This document shows positions 8,709 to 15,835 of a DNA stretch of 33,164 nt, piece after piece. The stretch comes from Mycobacterium sp. GTDB lineage: Bacteria > Actinomycetota > Actinomycetes > Mycobacteriales > Mycobacteriaceae. Numbering within the stretch: the stretch's first letter is position 1; each line of letters begins with the position of its first letter. The DNA lies in NCBI GenBank assembly GCA_020438865.1, contig JAGQTU010000045.1, positions 1-33,164 of the forward strand, read 5' to 3'. The notes beneath the pieces are model-generated. The model did no database searches. It was not told where the DNA came from and worked only from the letters and a program-made list of their open reading frames with translations. The position numbers and the translations under genes are program-made.

Positions 8709-9877
8709 CCGCCGCGGTGGTCGAGATCGGGCCGGCCACGGTGCGCAGGATCACGCCATCGCCGGCCGAGGCCGACGCGGGCATGACGGCGGCAGCGCTG
8801 GCCGGCATCGACGACCCCACGGTGCTGCTCGGCGAGCGGCCGGTCGGCACTTCGGCCCTGTGGCGCAACGTCATCGGCTCCGTCCTGCAGCCCCCGCCGG
8901 CCCGGCTCACCGTCGTCGTACCGTCCTGGTGGTCGCGGCACCGGGTCAGCCGCGTCATGGGCGCCGCGGCCGCAACGGTGGGAGCCGACGTCGTCGCGGT
9001 GCCCCGATCACGGATCTTCGCGGGTAGCGCAGGGGAGAACGCCGTCGTCATCGAGATCGCCGACGACGTCATTTCTGTCACCACCGGTGAATCGATCGCG
9101 CTGCTGTCCCGGTCCTGCGATCCGGCGCGGGTCTCGCACGCCGCGCCCGACGCCCCACGAGTCGTCATCGACGCACCCGCCGGTGTCCCGGGCGTGGACG
9201 AGGCGGCGGCGCGGATCCGCTCCGCGTTCCAGGCCGGTGGCCGGCCGGCCGAGATCGTTCCGATCGCCACCGTTGTGAGCGTCATCCAGCCGGCCGCGAC
9301 GCCCGAAGCGGCCCGGCGGTCGCCGTTCACGCCGGCCGTCCTCGCCGGGGCGGCGGTGGCGGTGGTGATGTGTGCGGTGGGCGTCGCGACGGCGCACCCC
9401 CGACCGTCGACCGCCACGAAATCATCCGCCGACACCGCCGATCTCGTCGAGGGCCGCATCACGGTTCGAATCCCGGCACGGTGGAACGTCACCAGGGTGA
9501 CCGCCGGCCCGGGGTCCAGGCGGGTGCAGGTGACAGCCGCGGGCGATCGCGATGCCGCCCTGCACATCACCCAGTCCTATGCGCCGGGTGAGTCGCTGGC
9601 CGCGACCGCCGAGGTGCTGCAACGCGAACTCGACCAGCAACCCCCGGGCGTGTTCACCGACTTCCGGGAACGCGACCAGCGCGCGGGTCGCGCCGTGGTC
9701 ACCTACCGGGAAGTGCGGGGCACCCGCGACATCGGCTGGGTGGTGCTGGTCGACGGTGCCACCCGCATCGCCATCGGCTGCCAGAACATCGCGGGGCGTT
9801 CGGACGGCATCGACGATGCGTGCGACGAGGCGGTGCGCTCGGCCCGCGAGATCTCCGGAACCGGATCGCAGCGATGA
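8696..9877 (+). CDS. Type VII secretion-associated protein (Rv3446c-like)
   Basis: A 393-residue protein from GTG 8696, overlapping the last 13 bp of eccC4, which suggests coupled translation. It begins MPALAAAVVEIGPATVRRIT. The N-terminal ~200 residues resemble an actin/Hsp70-like fold fragment (VVPSWWSRHRVSR, AVVIEIADDVISV). One membrane helix lies at about 213-235 (FTPAVLAGAAVAVVMCAVGV). The C-terminal periplasmic domain contains VRIPARWNVTRVTAGPGSRR. By position and length it matches the conserved ESX-4 gene Rv3446c of M. tuberculosis (404 residues) and the type VII secretion-associated family. Its biochemical role is not established. A candidate ECF promoter for esxU starts inside its final codons. 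Confidence 0.85.
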   Translation: MPALAAAVVEIGPATVRRITPSPAEADAGMTAAALAGIDDPTVLLGERPVGTSALWRNVIGSVLQPPPARLTVVVPSWWSRHRVSRVMGAAAATVGADVVAVPRSRIFAGSAGENAVVIEIADDVISVTTGESIALLSRSCDPARVSHAAPDAPRVVIDAPAGVPGVDEAAARIRSAFQAGGRPAEIVPIATVVSVIQPAATPEAARRSPFTPAVLAGAAVAVVMCAVGVATAHPRPSTATKSSADTADLVEGRITVRIPARWNVTRVTAGPGSRRVQVTAAGDRDAALHITQSYAPGESLAATAEVLQRELDQQPPGVFTDFRERDQRAGRAVVTYREVRGTRDIGWVVLVDGATRIAIGCQNIAGRSDGIDDACDEAVRSAREISGTGSQR

Positions 9878-9883
9878 GCGTCG
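9857..9883 (+). promoter_or_regulatory. Candidate ECF-sigma (SigM-like) promoter for esxU-esxT
   Basis: GGAAC (9857-9861), a 17-nt spacer and CGTCG (9879-9883) match the ECF-family -35/-10 pattern. The element overlaps the end of the preceding gene and would start transcription near 9890, leaving about 37 nt of leader before ATG 9927, which does have a Shine-Dalgarno. In M. tuberculosis esxU and esxT are reported members of the SigM regulon, so a SigM homologue is the natural candidate. The sigma factor assignment is inferred. Confidence 0.55.
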
Positions 9884-9926
9884 AATCTTCTAGCAGCGGG
9901 GTGAAGTCGGCACGGGAAGGATGGCA

Positions 9927-10235
9927 ATGACCACTCTCAGTACGGATTTCGAGCTGATGCGTTCGGTCGCCGCAGCCACCGACAGTCGAAACGACGACAT
10001 CCGAGCCCTGTTGCAGGGCTTCATCTCGCGCATGGATGCCGTCCCGCCATCGGTCTGGGGTGGTCCCGCCGCCGCGCGATTCAAGGAGATCGTGCAGCGC
10101 TGGAACTCCGAGTCCGCGAAGCTCAGCCACGCTCTCGGCGGAATCGCCGACACCATCCGGCACAACGAACGGGAGTTGCGCGAGGCCGCGCACGCCCATG
10201 CCCAAACCATCGCCAGTGCGGCGCACCACCTCTGA
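9927..10235 (+). CDS. esxU: ESX-4 WXG100 protein EsxU
   Basis: A 102-residue helical-hairpin protein with the WXG100 turn at W44-G46 ([13 protein letters not shown]). It is closely similar to M. tuberculosis EsxU, which shares the phrases DFx[12 protein letters not shown], RWNxES and IADTIRHNE. EsxU and EsxT form the heterodimeric substrate pair of ESX-4. ATG 9921 is in frame, but the Shine-Dalgarno GGAAGG (9915-9920) abuts it with no spacer. That leaves ATG 9927, 6 nt downstream of the same site, as the likelier start. No Tyr-containing YxxxD/E export motif is visible in the C-terminal helix, so the partner or the dimer may carry the signal. Confidence 0.93.
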   Translation: MTTLSTDFELMRSVAAATDSRNDDIRALLQGFISRMDAVPPSVWGGPAAARFKEIVQRWNSESAKLSHALGGIADTIRHNERELREAAHAHAQTIASAAHHL

Positions 10236-10252
10236 GCAAGGGAGCACTCGAC

Positions 10253-10546
10253 ATGGACCCGGTCATCTCCTACAACTTCGCCGAGATCGATGCGGCGGTG
10301 AGTCACGACATCGCGGCCACGTCGGCGCGACTGCATGCGGCACTCGACGACCTGGACCGCCAGATCGCCCCACTGCAGCAGCTGTGGACCCGCGAGGCCG
10401 CCACCGCCTGTCGGGCCGAACAGGAGCGCTGGCGCCAGGCCGCCGCGGCGTTGCACGACATCCTCGTCAGCCTCGGTAACGCGGTACGCGAAGGTGCCGC
10501 CGATGTTGCCGACTCGGATCGACGTGCCGCGCGGGCGTGGGGCTGA
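10253..10546 (+). CDS. esxT: ESX-4 WXG100-like protein EsxT
   Basis: A 97-residue partner of EsxU beginning MDPVISYNFAEIDAAVSHDI. The turn motif is WTR (W45-R47), not WXG, as also in M. tuberculosis EsxT (QIAPLQQLWTREAA is shared). Both halves are predicted helical. It lies 17 nt after esxU with GGGA upstream of its ATG, so the two are almost certainly co-transcribed and made in equal amounts. No YxxxD/E motif is seen in its C-terminus. A strong hairpin follows at 10568. Confidence 0.93.
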   Translation: MDPVISYNFAEIDAAVSHDIAATSARLHAALDDLDRQIAPLQQLWTREAATACRAEQERWRQAAAALHDILVSLGNAVREGAADVADSDRRAARAWG

Positions 10547-10567
10547 ACGGGGCGTCCTGAACTCTGG

Positions 10568-10600
10568 GCGGCCCCGGCGGAGGAGAGCCGTCGGGGCCGC
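10568..10600 (+). terminator. Terminator-like hairpin after esxT
   Basis: A 13-nt arm starting GCGGCCCC (10568-10580) pairs with 10588-10600 at 12 of 13 positions around a 7-nt loop (AGGAGAG). It begins 21 nt after the esxT stop and has no U-run. It would end the ESX-4 transcript ahead of the lipoprotein gene, which has its own -10 box at 10617. Confidence 0.65.
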
Positions 10601-10616
10601 ACAGTCATCGGCACGC

Positions 10617-10622
10617 TACGAT
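10617..10622 (+). promoter_or_regulatory. Candidate -10 box (TACGAT) for the lipoprotein gene
   Basis: TACGAT lies 6 nt before ATG 10629 and fits a leaderless transcript start. It follows the esxT hairpin directly, so the lipoprotein gene is probably a separate transcription unit. Confidence 0.5.
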
Positions 10623-10628
10623 CCGCGC

Positions 10629-11159
10629 ATGCGGGGGACTGCCGCGCTCAGCGCGATCATCATCACGGCCGCCACGGTGGTTGGCGGCGCTGCCTGCTCA
10701 TCGGTGAAGCCGCCCGAGCCGGCCGCCCCCACCGGTGAGGCGAGCGCCAGCACCTCGGCGGCGCCGATCGGCACGCAGGTGGGGGTGGCCGGCGAGAAGA
10801 TGACCATCACCAGCGGCGACAGCACGGCCGCCTACACCGTCGACAACCTGCAGCCGGTGCCGCCCAACGCATCGGTGATCCCGGCCAAGGGCACCATGTA
10901 CGCCGTCGACATCACGATCGCGGCTGAGACGGGCACCACCGCCGTCAACGGATTCTGGTTCGTGGCCCGCACGGCAAACGGGGACACCATCGCCCCGACC
11001 GTGGGCGCGGTGAATCCCGGCATCACCTCCGGCCAGCTGCCCGCGGGCCAGAAACTGGCAGCACACCTGGCCTTCGACGTCCCGGCGGGGGAGTCGATCG
11101 TGCAGATCACCCTGCGCGACCCGAAGGGCAAGCCGCTGGCGGCCTGGTCGTTCGCCTGA
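10629..11159 (+). CDS. Probable lipoprotein with Ig-like domain
   Basis: A 176-residue exported protein. The signal peptide (MRGTAALSAIIITAATVVGG) ends in AAC at C23, a lipobox with Gly rather than Leu at -3, so lipidation is likely but not ideal. A low-complexity Pro/Ala/Ser linker (about 27-48) precedes a beta-rich domain containing MYAVDITIAAETG and WFVARTANGDTIAP, which resembles the Ig-like DUF4352 or MPT63-type fold. The start at ATG 10629 is set by the signal peptide and the -10 box 6 nt upstream. It lies just downstream of ESX-4, but the hairpin at 10568 separates the two. Its function is not known. Confidence 0.75.
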   Translation: MRGTAALSAIIITAATVVGGAACSSVKPPEPAAPTGEASASTSAAPIGTQVGVAGEKMTITSGDSTAAYTVDNLQPVPPNASVIPAKGTMYAVDITIAAETGTTAVNGFWFVARTANGDTIAPTVGAVNPGITSGQLPAGQKLAAHLAFDVPAGESIVQITLRDPKGKPLAAWSFA

Positions 11160-11178
11160 GCGGGGCGCGGCACCGGCG

Positions 11179-11184
11179 TAGCGT
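11179..11184 (+). promoter_or_regulatory. Candidate -10 box (TAGCGT), leaderless GTG start
   Basis: TAGCGT lies 6 nt before GTG 11191. It favours that GTG over the ATG directly after it as the start of the small secreted protein. Confidence 0.45.
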
Positions 11185-11190
11185 TGGCCC

Positions 11191-11511
11191 GTGATGTCCA
11201 TGCTGGCGGGTGCCGTCGCCGCATCGCTCGGCGCCGCAATCTGTTTGGCGGCGCCGGCCGTCGCCGACCCGCCGCCAACCCTCACCGGTCCGACCGCCGA
11301 GACGGCCATCAACGACCTGCGCGCCCAGGGCTACAACGTGGCGATCAACTGGGTGGCGGGCAACCCGACGTCCGCGCTGTCGAAGTGTCAGGTCGTCGCG
11401 GTCCACAATCCCAACACCGACGGCAGCCCTCCGTCGACGTTCACCACGGTCTACGTCGACGTGTCCTGCTCGGGTCAGCAGGCGCCGGTCGAACTCGGCA
11501 TCGGCTTCTGA
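11191..11511 (+). CDS. Small secreted protein, possibly PASTA-like
   Basis: A 106-residue protein with a clear signal peptide (MLAGAVAASLGAAICLAAPAVADPP, cleavage after AVA-D). The mature part of about 78 residues contains TAETAINDLRAQGYNV, then a Cys in SKCQVVAVHNPN and another in YVDVSC. The alpha-beta pattern, an N-terminal helix followed by strands, resembles a single PASTA domain, though this is a weak resemblance. The two mature cysteines could form a disulfide. It is convergent with the papain-like gene, with 9 nt between the stops. I do not recognise a characterised homologue. Confidence 0.65.
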   Translation: MMSMLAGAVAASLGAAICLAAPAVADPPPTLTGPTAETAINDLRAQGYNVAINWVAGNPTSALSKCQVVAVHNPNTDGSPPSTFTTVYVDVSCSGQQAPVELGIGF

Positions 11512-11520
11512 GCCGGCCGA

Positions 11521-12216
11521 TCAGTCTGGGAGGACGCGGATTTCGTCGCCCAACTGGTAGCCGGCCACCAGTGGCAGGGTGTCGCCACTCCAGAACATGC
11601 CGGGGTCGAACCAGTTCTCGTTCTTCTCGGTGCGCAGCAATCCCATCTCCTCGTAGGTGATGGCCACCGTCTCCGCGCAGTAGGCGGTCTCCAGGCCGAC
11701 CTCACGCCGTTCGGTCTTTCGCCGTTCAGCCGATTCGCGAACCTTCCTGTGCAGGAACGGGATTCCGCGGGTCCAGTCACTGACGGTGGGAATGCGACCG
11801 CGCAGCCACCGGCCGGTCAGCCGCGCGGTGGTGGGAAACGGGGTGCCGTCCATCCTGGCGACCACCTTGAGCAGCCGGTCCTCCTGTTCCCGGCTGGCCG
11901 GGGGAGTGAGCTGGCGCAGCCAGCAGCGCTGACCGTAGGTGGTCAGCCACTGCTCGACGGCCTCGCGGGCGTCGTTCAGCTGCACCCCGCGGTGGTTGGT
12001 GCCCGTCCACAGGTCGATCAGCTTGTGGCCCAGCTCGGCATGCCACATCAACGGCGGCAGGTCGTCGATGGCCACCGTCATGCCGACGTGGTTGATCGGC
12101 GCGTTCGTCAACGTCTGGATCGCCCGGTCCGGTCCGGAACCGCCGCGAAACAGCCAGACATCGCCGGTGCGGGTCTCGTCCAGCGCCTGCGTCAGCGACA
12201 CGGTGTGCTCGGTCAC
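11521..12216 (-). CDS. Permuted papain-like (YiiX/NlpC-P60 type) cysteine hydrolase
   Basis: A 231-residue protein from GTG 12216. It has the order typical of circularly permuted papain-fold amidases of the YaeF/YiiX family: GDVWLFRGGS near the start (18-27), the catalytic His in INHVGMTV (H43), and the nucleophile Cys late in the chain in TAYCAETVA (C180, with E182). Such enzymes cleave amide bonds in lipids, peptides or cell-wall material. No signal peptide is visible, so it probably acts in the cytosol. The minus-strand -10 box TAAGCT lies 6 nt ahead of the GTG, so this looks leaderless. It diverges from the small membrane protein at 12241. The substrate is unknown. Confidence 0.72.
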   Translation of the reverse strand: MTEHTVSLTQALDETRTGDVWLFRGGSGPDRAIQTLTNAPINHVGMTVAIDDLPPLMWHAELGHKLIDLWTGTNHRGVQLNDAREAVEQWLTTYGQRCWLRQLTPPASREQEDRLLKVVARMDGTPFPTTARLTGRWLRGRIPTVSDWTRGIPFLHRKVRESAERRKTERREVGLETAYCAETVAITYEEMGLLRTEKNENWFDPGMFWSGDTLPLVAGYQLGDEIRVLPD

Positions 12217-12222
12217 CAGCGC

Positions 12223-12232
12223 AGCTTAATGT
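12223..12232. promoter_or_regulatory. Overlapping divergent -10 boxes
   Basis: Within AGCTTAATGT, TAATGT reads rightward (12227-12232, 8 nt from ATG 12241). TAAGCT reads leftward on the minus strand (12223-12228, 6 nt from GTG 12216). They share two base pairs. The two genes start only 24 nt apart, so RNA polymerase probably cannot serve both at once. Confidence 0.5.
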
Positions 12233-12240
12233 GGTCTCCC

Positions 12241-12450
12241 ATGCGCAGTATCTGGAAGTGGATCGGACTGGCCGGCGCGGCCGGCGTGGTCGCCGGCGGC
12301 GTACTGGTCGCGCGCGACCAGCGCCGACGCAACGCCTACACCCCCGATGAGATCCGGGGCCGGCTGCACCAGCGCCTCGCCGAGGCGCAGGCACAGGCGC
12401 AGGCGCAGTCACGCGTTGAGTCAGAAACCACGTATGAGAATCCCGAGTAG
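12241..12450 (+). CDS. Small single-pass membrane protein
   Basis: A 69-residue protein: MRSIWKWIGLAGAAGVVAGG, a helix at about 4-24, then a basic stretch (ARDQRRRN), the phrase YTPDEIRGRLHQRLAEAQ, a QAQAQAQ repeat and a short acidic tail. The layout suggests an inner-membrane anchor with a short cytosolic amphipathic helix. The last codons fall in the left arm of the 21-bp inverted repeat at 12412. No function can be assigned. Confidence 0.65.
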   Translation: MRSIWKWIGLAGAAGVVAGGVLVARDQRRRNAYTPDEIRGRLHQRLAEAQAQAQAQSRVESETTYENPE

Positions 12451-12478
12451 ACCTGTGCGTGGTTTCTGACTCAACGCG
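12412..12478. terminator. Perfect 21-bp inverted repeat, bidirectional terminator candidate
   Basis: Arms at 12412-12432 (starting CGCGTTGAGTCAG) and 12458-12478 are exact reverse complements across a 25-nt loop. The structure spans the 3' ends of two convergent genes: the left arm codes for the C-terminus of the small membrane protein, and the right arm contains the stop codon of the cyclase gene. It could end transcription in both directions. It may also be a dispersed genomic repeat. Confidence 0.7.
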
Positions 12479-13268
12479 AAACGGCCACCGCATACAGCCG
12501 GTGGGTGCCGGCGAAGCCCTTGAGTTCGGCGTCGCGGCCGCCGTCGAACTGCTGCTCGCCGCCCACCGCGTTGCGCACCGGCTCGCTGACCAGGATCTCC
12601 CCGCCGTCGGCCTGGCTCGCGACGCGGGCGGCCATCGCGACGTTGCGGCCGAACAGGTCGTCGCCGCGGCGCACCGACTTGCCCATGTGTATGCCGATCC
12701 GGACCCGAATGCTGTTGTTGCGCAACTTCTTCGCATCGCGCTGCAGCGCGCGCTGCATCTCCACCCCGCAACGGACCGCGGCGGCCGGGTCGGCGAAGGC
12801 GACCATGAAGCCGTCGCCCTGGCTCTTGATCACATGGCCGTCGTTCGCCCGGACCAGCCGGCGCACCTGGCGGTCGTGGGCCTCGATCATCTTGACGAAC
12901 GAGCGGTCACCGATGCGTTCGTTCAGCGCGGTGGACTCCTCGATGTCGGAGAACATGATCACCACCTTGCCGTCGGGTGCCAGCCGGGCCAGGTCGGGTC
13001 GCTCGACGTCGGCCCAGTCGGCGAGTTCCTCGATGGAGGTGCGCACCGCGCCGCCGAAGCCCTGGGTGCGGACCAGGTTGGCGGTCTGCCAGACGGTCTT
13101 GACCGCCTCGCGGCCGCCGGTCCACAGCAGGTTGCGGGTGTCGAGGCGCTGTTGGAGTTCATCGGTCTCAGCCCGGCTTGTCTGCAGGCGCGACCACAGC
13201 ACCCAGAGCGCGACCGCCTCGGCCACCACCAGCGCGGCCAGCACCCCCACCGCGATCGTCCAACCCAC
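12471..13268 (-). CDS. Membrane-anchored class III adenylate/guanylate cyclase-like protein
   Basis: A 265-residue protein with an N-terminal membrane helix (about 4-25), a short coiled-coil-like linker (28-45), and a class III cyclase domain from about residue 95. Metal-binding aspartates are D108 (FSDIEES) and D152 (SQGDGF). The base-specifying residues are K148 and D204, the pattern of an adenylyl cyclase. R215 of the AAR motif is present. The position of the transition-state asparagine, expected four residues before R215, is alanine (A211 in [10 protein letters not shown]). It could be a low-activity cyclase or a cyclase-like sensor. Its stop lies in the inverted repeat at 12412. Confidence 0.85.
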   Translation of the reverse strand: MGWTIAVGVLAALVVAEAVALWVLWSRLQTSRAETDELQQRLDTRNLLWTGGREAVKTVWQTANLVRTQGFGGAVRTSIEELADWADVERPDLARLAPDGKVVIMFSDIEESTALNERIGDRSFVKMIEAHDRQVRRLVRANDGHVIKSQGDGFMVAFADPAAAVRCGVEMQRALQRDAKKLRNNSIRVRIGIHMGKSVRRGDDLFGRNVAMAARVASQADGGEILVSEPVRNAVGGEQQFDGGRDAELKGFAGTHRLYAVAVSR

Positions 13269-13303
13269 GCGTACGCCGCCCTCTCGTCGGGAATCCTGAA
13301 CAG

Positions 13304-14236
13304 ATGATGCCCCCCTACTACGAGAGCAGGTTCATCCGAGCCAACCATCCCGACCGCGCGCAGGCGGTCTGGCTGCGCTGGACGTTGCTGTACCCGCAAC
13401 CGGGGGAGCCGGTGGCCGACGTGTGGGTGATGGTCTTCGACCCCGACGGCGGCGGCAACCGCGCCGTCAAACAGCCGCACCCCATCGCGGTTGCGGACTA
13501 CCGCACCGAGCCGTGGTCGGCACGCATCGGCGAGACCACGATCGATGACGTATCGGCCCGCGGCACCCTGGCCGGGGCGGGCTGTGAGCTGGCGATCCAG
13601 CCCGGGCCGGAGCCCGCGGTGAAGCTACTCACCGACCGGTCGTACCGGGTGAAATTCCCGGCGGCGAAGACCCAGGTGCGCCATCCGCTGGCCCGCTTCG
13701 ACGGCACCGTCACCCTGGGCGACACCACCCTCGCACTGGACGGGTGGGCCGGCAGCGTCAATCACAACTGGGGCACCCGGCACACCCCGGCGTACGCGTT
13801 CGGCCAGGTGTGCGGATTCGACGGCGAGCCGCACTCCAGCCTCGAGATCGTCACCGCGCACGCCGCGCTCGGGCCGCTGAAGCTGCCCGCGACCACCCTG
13901 TTCGTGCTGCGGCACGCCGGCCGGGAGTATGCGGTGCGCTCGGTGCTGGCCGCCCGGCGCACCCACGGCAGCCACCGGCCGTTCACCTGGTCGTTCGGGG
14001 GGAGCACCGACGGCGTCGAGATGCGCGGCGAGATCAGCGCGCAGCCCGGGGACGTGATCGGGCTGACCTACACCGACACCAACGGCGGGACGAAGTACTG
14101 CTACAACTCCGCGCTGGCGACCTGCCGGGTGACGCTGTCGGGCCCCGGGGTCGGCACGGAACTGACGGCCACCCGGCGGGCGATGTTCGAGATCCTGACC
14201 GCCGATCCCATCGCCGGGGTGCCGCTGCTGGCATAG
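13304..14236 (+). CDS. CrtC/AttH-like (lipocalin-type) protein
   Basis: A 310-residue protein starting [20 protein letters not shown]. The centre contains [20 protein letters not shown], the HNWG signature seen in AttH and hydroxyneurosporene-synthase-like (CrtC) double-lipocalin proteins. No signal peptide is visible. Members bind or modify hydrophobic molecules such as isoprenoids or lipids; no substrate can be named here. ATG 13304 and 13307 are both possible starts and no clear Shine-Dalgarno decides between them. It diverges from the cyclase gene across 35 nt and is convergent with the permease gene across the long hairpin at 14265. Confidence 0.7.
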   Translation: MMPPYYESRFIRANHPDRAQAVWLRWTLLYPQPGEPVADVWVMVFDPDGGGNRAVKQPHPIAVADYRTEPWSARIGETTIDDVSARGTLAGAGCELAIQPGPEPAVKLLTDRSYRVKFPAAKTQVRHPLARFDGTVTLGDTTLALDGWAGSVNHNWGTRHTPAYAFGQVCGFDGEPHSSLEIVTAHAALGPLKLPATTLFVLRHAGREYAVRSVLAARRTHGSHRPFTWSFGGSTDGVEMRGEISAQPGDVIGLTYTDTNGGTKYCYNSALATCRVTLSGPGVGTELTATRRAMFEILTADPIAGVPLLA

Positions 14237-14264
14237 CCGGCGGCCCGGTGCCTCAGGTGCGGGG

Positions 14265-14332
14265 CGTTGTGCCCGGCTACGAGCGACTCTTGGCACCGCC
14301 CGGCGGATAGTCGCTCCTAGCCGGGCACAACG
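14265..14332. terminator. Long 24-bp imperfect inverted repeat between convergent genes
   Basis: Arms at 14265-14288 (starting CGTTGTGCCCGGCTAC) and 14309-14332 pair at 23 of 24 positions around a 20-nt loop. It lies in the 119-nt gap between the stops of the convergent CrtC/AttH-like and NCS1 permease genes. A bidirectional terminator or a dispersed palindromic repeat are the likely roles. Confidence 0.65.
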
Positions 14333-14355
14333 GGTGTCGCTTCCGCGGCGGTGGC

Positions 14356-15825
14356 CTACCGGACCGTCGCCCCGAGGCGGGCAACACCCGGCTCGTCCGC
14401 GCCCGGCGCGGCCCTGCGCGACAGGCCCTGTGCCGCAACGTAGACCACCACGGCGATCACCGCCGAGCCCACGGTGCTCAGGTCCACACCGCCGGCGATG
14501 TCGGCCAGCGGTCCGACGTACAGCGTGGTGTTCACCGCCAGCACACCGAACACCGAACCGGCCGCCCATGCCAGCACCGCGGGCATGTTCCACCCGCCGG
14601 TGAACCAGTACCGGCCCCCGCGGCGCCCGCGGGCGAAGGCCTGCAGATCGACCGGGTCGTAGCCGACCCCGCGGGTGCGCAGTGCGCCGATCGCCAGCAC
14701 CGCGACCCACGGCGTGATCACCGCGTTGAGCACCACCGTCATCGCCGTGACCGAATCGACCGCGTCGAAGACGAACACCCCGACGTAGAGCAGCACGATC
14801 GCGACGGCGGCGGTGATGATCGTCGTCTGGGTCCGCTTCAATTGCGGCGCAAGGCCTTCCAGGTCCAGGCCGCTGGCGTAGATGCACAGCACGCCCTGGC
14901 TCAGGCCACCCAGCAGTGAGATCACCACGATCGGCAACACGTACCAGGACGGGGCCGCGGTGACCAGATCGTCGAGATAGGAGTCGGTGGGGTTGGCGAA
15001 GCTCATCGCGGTGTAGGCGCCGAACAGGCTGGGCAGCAGGACGCCGACGAACATGCCCGCCCCCAAAGCCGCGGTGATCTGCCGGTCGCTGAAGCGCACC
15101 GCGGAAATCCGCCGGGTGTAGTCACCGATGGTGGGCCCGTAGGAGATCGGCGCCGCCGCGAACAGCACCGCGCACAGCGTCCAGGTCGGCCAGAAGCCGC
15201 CCAGCGCGTACTCGCCGGAGGCCGCGCCGGGGTGGAAGCCGGCGGCGAACGCGACGACGCCCAGCACCATCAGCACGCCGACGACCGGCACCACGATCTT
15301 CTGCATCGCGACGATCGTGGCGTGGCCGTAGAGCGCCACGGTCACCATCAGCGCCGCGACGATCGCGTAACCGACCCCGCGCACCGCGTTGGTCTCGGGC
15401 AGGCCGAACATCCGGTGCGCGGCGGCCACCAGGGCGTCACCACTGGTCCACACCGTCACCGAGGCGAAGCCCAGGGCGATCGCCAGCGCCAGCCCGGAAC
15501 CGATGAACCGGCCGCGGATTCCGAAGAACGCACCAGAGGAGACGGTCATGTTGGTGCCGGTGCGCGGGCCGATGATCGCGGTCGGCAGCACCGCCAGCGT
15601 GCCGATCGCGGTGCCCACCGCCATCGAGGTCAGCGTCTGCCAGAAGCTCAGCCCGAACATGATCGCGAACGCGCCGAAGACGACGTTGGTCCAGGTGAGG
15701 TTCGCGCCGAGGAACACCGCGGAGAGGTTGCGTGGGCTGGAGTCCCTGGCCTCCTCGGGCAGGTACTCGACGCCGGCGGCCTCGATGGCCCCGAGCCGGT
15801 CGGTGGTGGTCGGTGTCTCGGCCAT
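14356..15825 (-). CDS. NCS1-family purine/cytosine permease-like transporter
   Basis: A 489-residue membrane protein with about 12 hydrophobic helices. It starts MAETPTTTDRLGAIEAAGVE. Phrases typical of NCS1 transporters include GANLTWTNVVFGAFAIMFGL in the first helix and GPRTGTNMTVSSGAFFGIRG. The family moves nucleobases, allantoin, hydantoins or thiamine precursors by cation symport. The start is set by the Shine-Dalgarno AAGGAG ahead of ATG 15825. It diverges from the TetR regulator at 15911, and the region between carries inverted repeats, so control by that regulator is likely. The substrate cannot be told from sequence. Confidence 0.85.
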   Translation of the reverse strand: MAETPTTTDRLGAIEAAGVEYLPEEARDSSPRNLSAVFLGANLTWTNVVFGAFAIMFGLSFWQTLTSMAVGTAIGTLAVLPTAIIGPRTGTNMTVSSGAFFGIRGRFIGSGLALAIALGFASVTVWTSGDALVAAAHRMFGLPETNAVRGVGYAIVAALMVTVALYGHATIVAMQKIVVPVVGVLMVLGVVAFAAGFHPGAASGEYALGGFWPTWTLCAVLFAAAPISYGPTIGDYTRRISAVRFSDRQITAALGAGMFVGVLLPSLFGAYTAMSFANPTDSYLDDLVTAAPSWYVLPIVVISLLGGLSQGVLCIYASGLDLEGLAPQLKRTQTTIITAAVAIVLLYVGVFVFDAVDSVTAMTVVLNAVITPWVAVLAIGALRTRGVGYDPVDLQAFARGRRGGRYWFTGGWNMPAVLAWAAGSVFGVLAVNTTLYVGPLADIAGGVDLSTVGSAVIAVVVYVAAQGLSRRAAPGADEPGVARLGATVR

Positions 15826-15835
15826 CCGGATGCTC

